Origin: Symbiodinium natans
Taxonomy: Eukaryota; Sar; Dinophyceae; Suessiales; Symbiodiniaceae
Direction of reading: 5' to 3'
NCBI GenBank assembly: GCA_905221605.1
Contig: CAJNDS010000195.1
Coordinates: forward strand, 62,501-102,500
Length of the DNA stretch: 40,000 bases
The number at the start of each line of letters is the position of its first letter. Position 1 is the stretch's first letter. A program made the position numbers and the translations under genes. The notes below the pieces were generated by a model. That model did no database searches and was not told where the DNA came from. It saw only the letters and a program-made list of their open reading frames with translations. Below are positions 38,117 through 40,000 of this stretch, piece after piece.

Positions 38117-38520
38117 TTAACCCTAAACATACCCTAAACCCTGGACCCTAAACCTGACGGTTTCATTCCCTTGCGGGGGGTTGGATGACACTAGTCCAAG
38201 CGAAGTAGAGCTTGCTGTGCGAGTTCAGCCCTGGTCCCACGGGAGCTGTCCTTAGGCTCCGGCCCCACGCTACCTTCAACCCTAAACCCGAAACCCAAAA
38301 CCCAAAACCCTAAACCCTAAATAAACCCTAAACCCTCGGATCAGGAGATCCAGGAACACGGGGCAAAAGCCGTCAAAAGCTTTGTCTCGAGCAGCTCGTG
38401 CTGACGGCCGCTCTTTGCTTGCGGGGCTGCTCGAGACTAGGGTTTGGGAGGTTACGGTTTGGGAGATTAGGGTTTAGGGTTTAGGGTTTAGGGTTTCGGG
38501 TTTAGGCTTTACTGTAGGGT
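38117..38520. repeat. Short telomere-like arrays in both orientations
   Basis: CCCTAAA-type units at 38117-38157 and 38277-38337, TTTAGGG units at about 38428-38510, with unique sequence between. Confidence 0.8.
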
Positions 38521-39100
38521 CTAGAGTTCAGTGTTTCGGGTTTTAGCCCAACGAGGTTTTGGGGTTTGGAGTTTAGGAACCCTCCGCACTCCAACTTGGG
38601 CTAGACAGTCACGTGGGACTTTTTATATTTTCCGTTGTGGGTATAAGAGAATCAAATTGGCGAATCTTTTTCAGAGGGCTTCACGGGCCATCCTAGTAAG
38701 TATGTTGTCCTTGAGTTATGTGCGCCCTTGCGGTTAGCCTGAGGATGCTTTTGCTGGATCTTAATGTCTTAATGCGTCCCAAGCTTCAACCTCTACACCC
38801 CAAACCCCAAACCCACGGTCGGAGTTTTTCCAGATCTCCCCCCAAACTCCAACGTTATGCAGGTTGGTGGTATCTTTAAGTAGGGTTTCTGTTTGATAGG
38901 GGCATTGTACTCGGAGTTCTTGCTAGGGTATCTAATCTAGGGGCTATAGTAAGGCATACGGGTATCAGATAAAGAGGCCACCCGCCTGTATTCCTCCGAC
39001 CCCTTAAGCAAGAAGGGTTTGCTTCGATTCTTATTTAGCATCTTTGAGGCCCACCGCTCCGCGCGGATTGAAAGCCGGAAGCCCAAAACCTTGGAGGGGA
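38521..39100. other. Unique stretch, no recognisable gene
   Basis: One short plus frame (38531-38737) with no domain. Nothing else seen. Confidence 0.4.
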
Positions 39101-39446
39101 TTCGGGATTAGGGATTAGGGAATAGGGTTTAGGGTTTAGGGTTTAGGGTTTAGGGCCAGTTTAGGGTTTGGGGTTTGGGTTTACTTGGAGATCCTCCAGA
39201 GCCACCGCAAGCCAGCCACAGTGCGAGCGCCTGGCGCGTGCGCCACCCACTACACGTGAACCTTCAAGCACTACTGACTAGAAGGGCAATAAAGCCCACC
39301 AGGTAAGCCCTAAACCCTTAAACCTTAAACCCCTTGCACACTTAAACCCTTTCAGTCTTTCACCCTAAAACCCTTAAACCCTTAACCCTCCATCCAAAGA
39401 CCCTTCCATACTAGACCCCCTGAACCCTCAACCTTAAATTCTACAC
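39101..39446. repeat. Telomere-like tracts flanking a family-1-like piece
   Basis: TTTAGGG-type units at 39101-39183. A possible diverged family-1 element lies at 39184-39268 (left CTTGGAGATCCTCC, right TGAACCTTCAAG). Irregular CCCTAAA/CCCTTAAA units follow at 39304-39446. Confidence 0.5.
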
Positions 39447-39569
39447 CCAGGCACCTGGATGACACGGATCCTTCTGCTTTTCCCGGCCTTGCACCCGTGG
39501 CTGGAGACGCCAAGCCCCACAGTACCAAAGAGTTTTGGGTTCAGGGTTTCGTGTTTGAGGGTTGGTCTC

Positions 39570-40000
39570 TAAACCCTAAACCCTAAACCCTAAACCCTAA
39601 ACCCTAAACCCTAAACCCTAAACCCTAAACCCTAAACCCTAAACCCTAAACCCTAAACCCTAAACCCTAAACCCTAAACCCTAAACCCTAAACCCTAAAC
39701 CCTAAACCCTAACCTAAACCCTAAACCCTAAACCCTAAACCCTAAACCCTAAACCCTAAACCCTAAACCCTAAACCCTAAACCCTAAACCCTAAACCCTA
39801 AACCCTAAACCCCGGAACCCTAAACCCCGGAACCCTAAACCCCGGAACCCGGAACCCTAAACCCTAAACCCTAAACCCTAAACCCTAAACCCTAAACCCT
39901 AAACCCTAAACCCTAAACCCTAAACCCTAAACCCTAAACCCTAAACCCTAAACCCTAAACCCTAAACCCTAAACCCTAAACCCTAAACCCTAACCCGTAA
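39570..40000 (+). repeat. Long CCCTAAA array at the window end
   Basis: About 60 units. One contracted unit (CCTAACCTAAA) lies near 39710 and a cluster of CCCCGGAA variants at about 39808-39860. The array runs to the end of the window, so its full length is unknown. The orientation is CCCTAAA on the plus strand, which is the sense of a left chromosome end and not a right one, so this is not a normal right telomere. Confidence 0.95.

Noticed and set aside
39570-40000. True chromosome-end telomere
   Set aside because: A right end should read TTTAGGG on the plus strand; here it reads CCCTAAA, and similar arrays occur throughout the window.

Overview
This is a eukaryotic window, probably from an alga and most plausibly a dinoflagellate. 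The evidence is indirect. The telomere-type repeat is CCCTAAA/TTTAGGG, and it recurs in dozens of short arrays in both orientations through every non-coding stretch. The long reading frames are intron-free and use the standard code. The LTRs of two retroelements carry TTTGGCTCAAG, which as I recall it equals the last 11 nt of the dinoflagellate spliced leader. I see no bacterial operon, rRNA, tRNA or CRISPR array, and no ordinary host gene that I recognise.

Layout. 1-7769: short unique pieces stitched together by telomere-like arrays, a 19-copy minisatellite (about 1361-2367), two families of short inverted-repeat elements, and a CA/TA microsatellite. 7775-16599: a complete LTR element (copy 1) on the minus strand. 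16600-23414: more telomere-repeat mosaic, with a broken coding fragment (about 18479-19272), a poly-C tract and a trinucleotide-repeat block. 23415-32014: a second LTR element of the same family (copy 2), same strand. 32015-40000: mosaic again, with arrays of variant telomere repeat (CCCTAGA) and a long CCCTAAA array running to the window end.

The main find is the pair of LTR elements. Each has about 287-bp LTRs, a 5-bp target duplication (CCCTA for copy 1, CCCGA for copy 2), a primer site complementary to the anticodon region of initiator tRNA-Met (the copia-type half-tRNA primer), and a purine tract before the 3' LTR. Comparing the copies shows one ancestral ORF of about 2,600 codons, broken differently in each. 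Its product carries, in order, a WW domain, an S1-like RNA-binding domain, a PABP-type MLLE domain, three CCCH zinc fingers, a possible SAM-like segment and three more CCCH fingers. I find no protease, integrase, reverse transcriptase or RNase H motif in either copy. It therefore looks like a non-autonomous element built around a giant RNA-binding Gag-like protein, inserted both times in the same register of telomere-like repeats.

How the parts may work together (inference): the protein would bind its own RNA through CCCH and S1 modules and contact the poly(A)/translation machinery through MLLE. Reverse transcriptase and integrase would come in trans from a copia-type relative. The near-identical LTR pairs indicate recent insertion.
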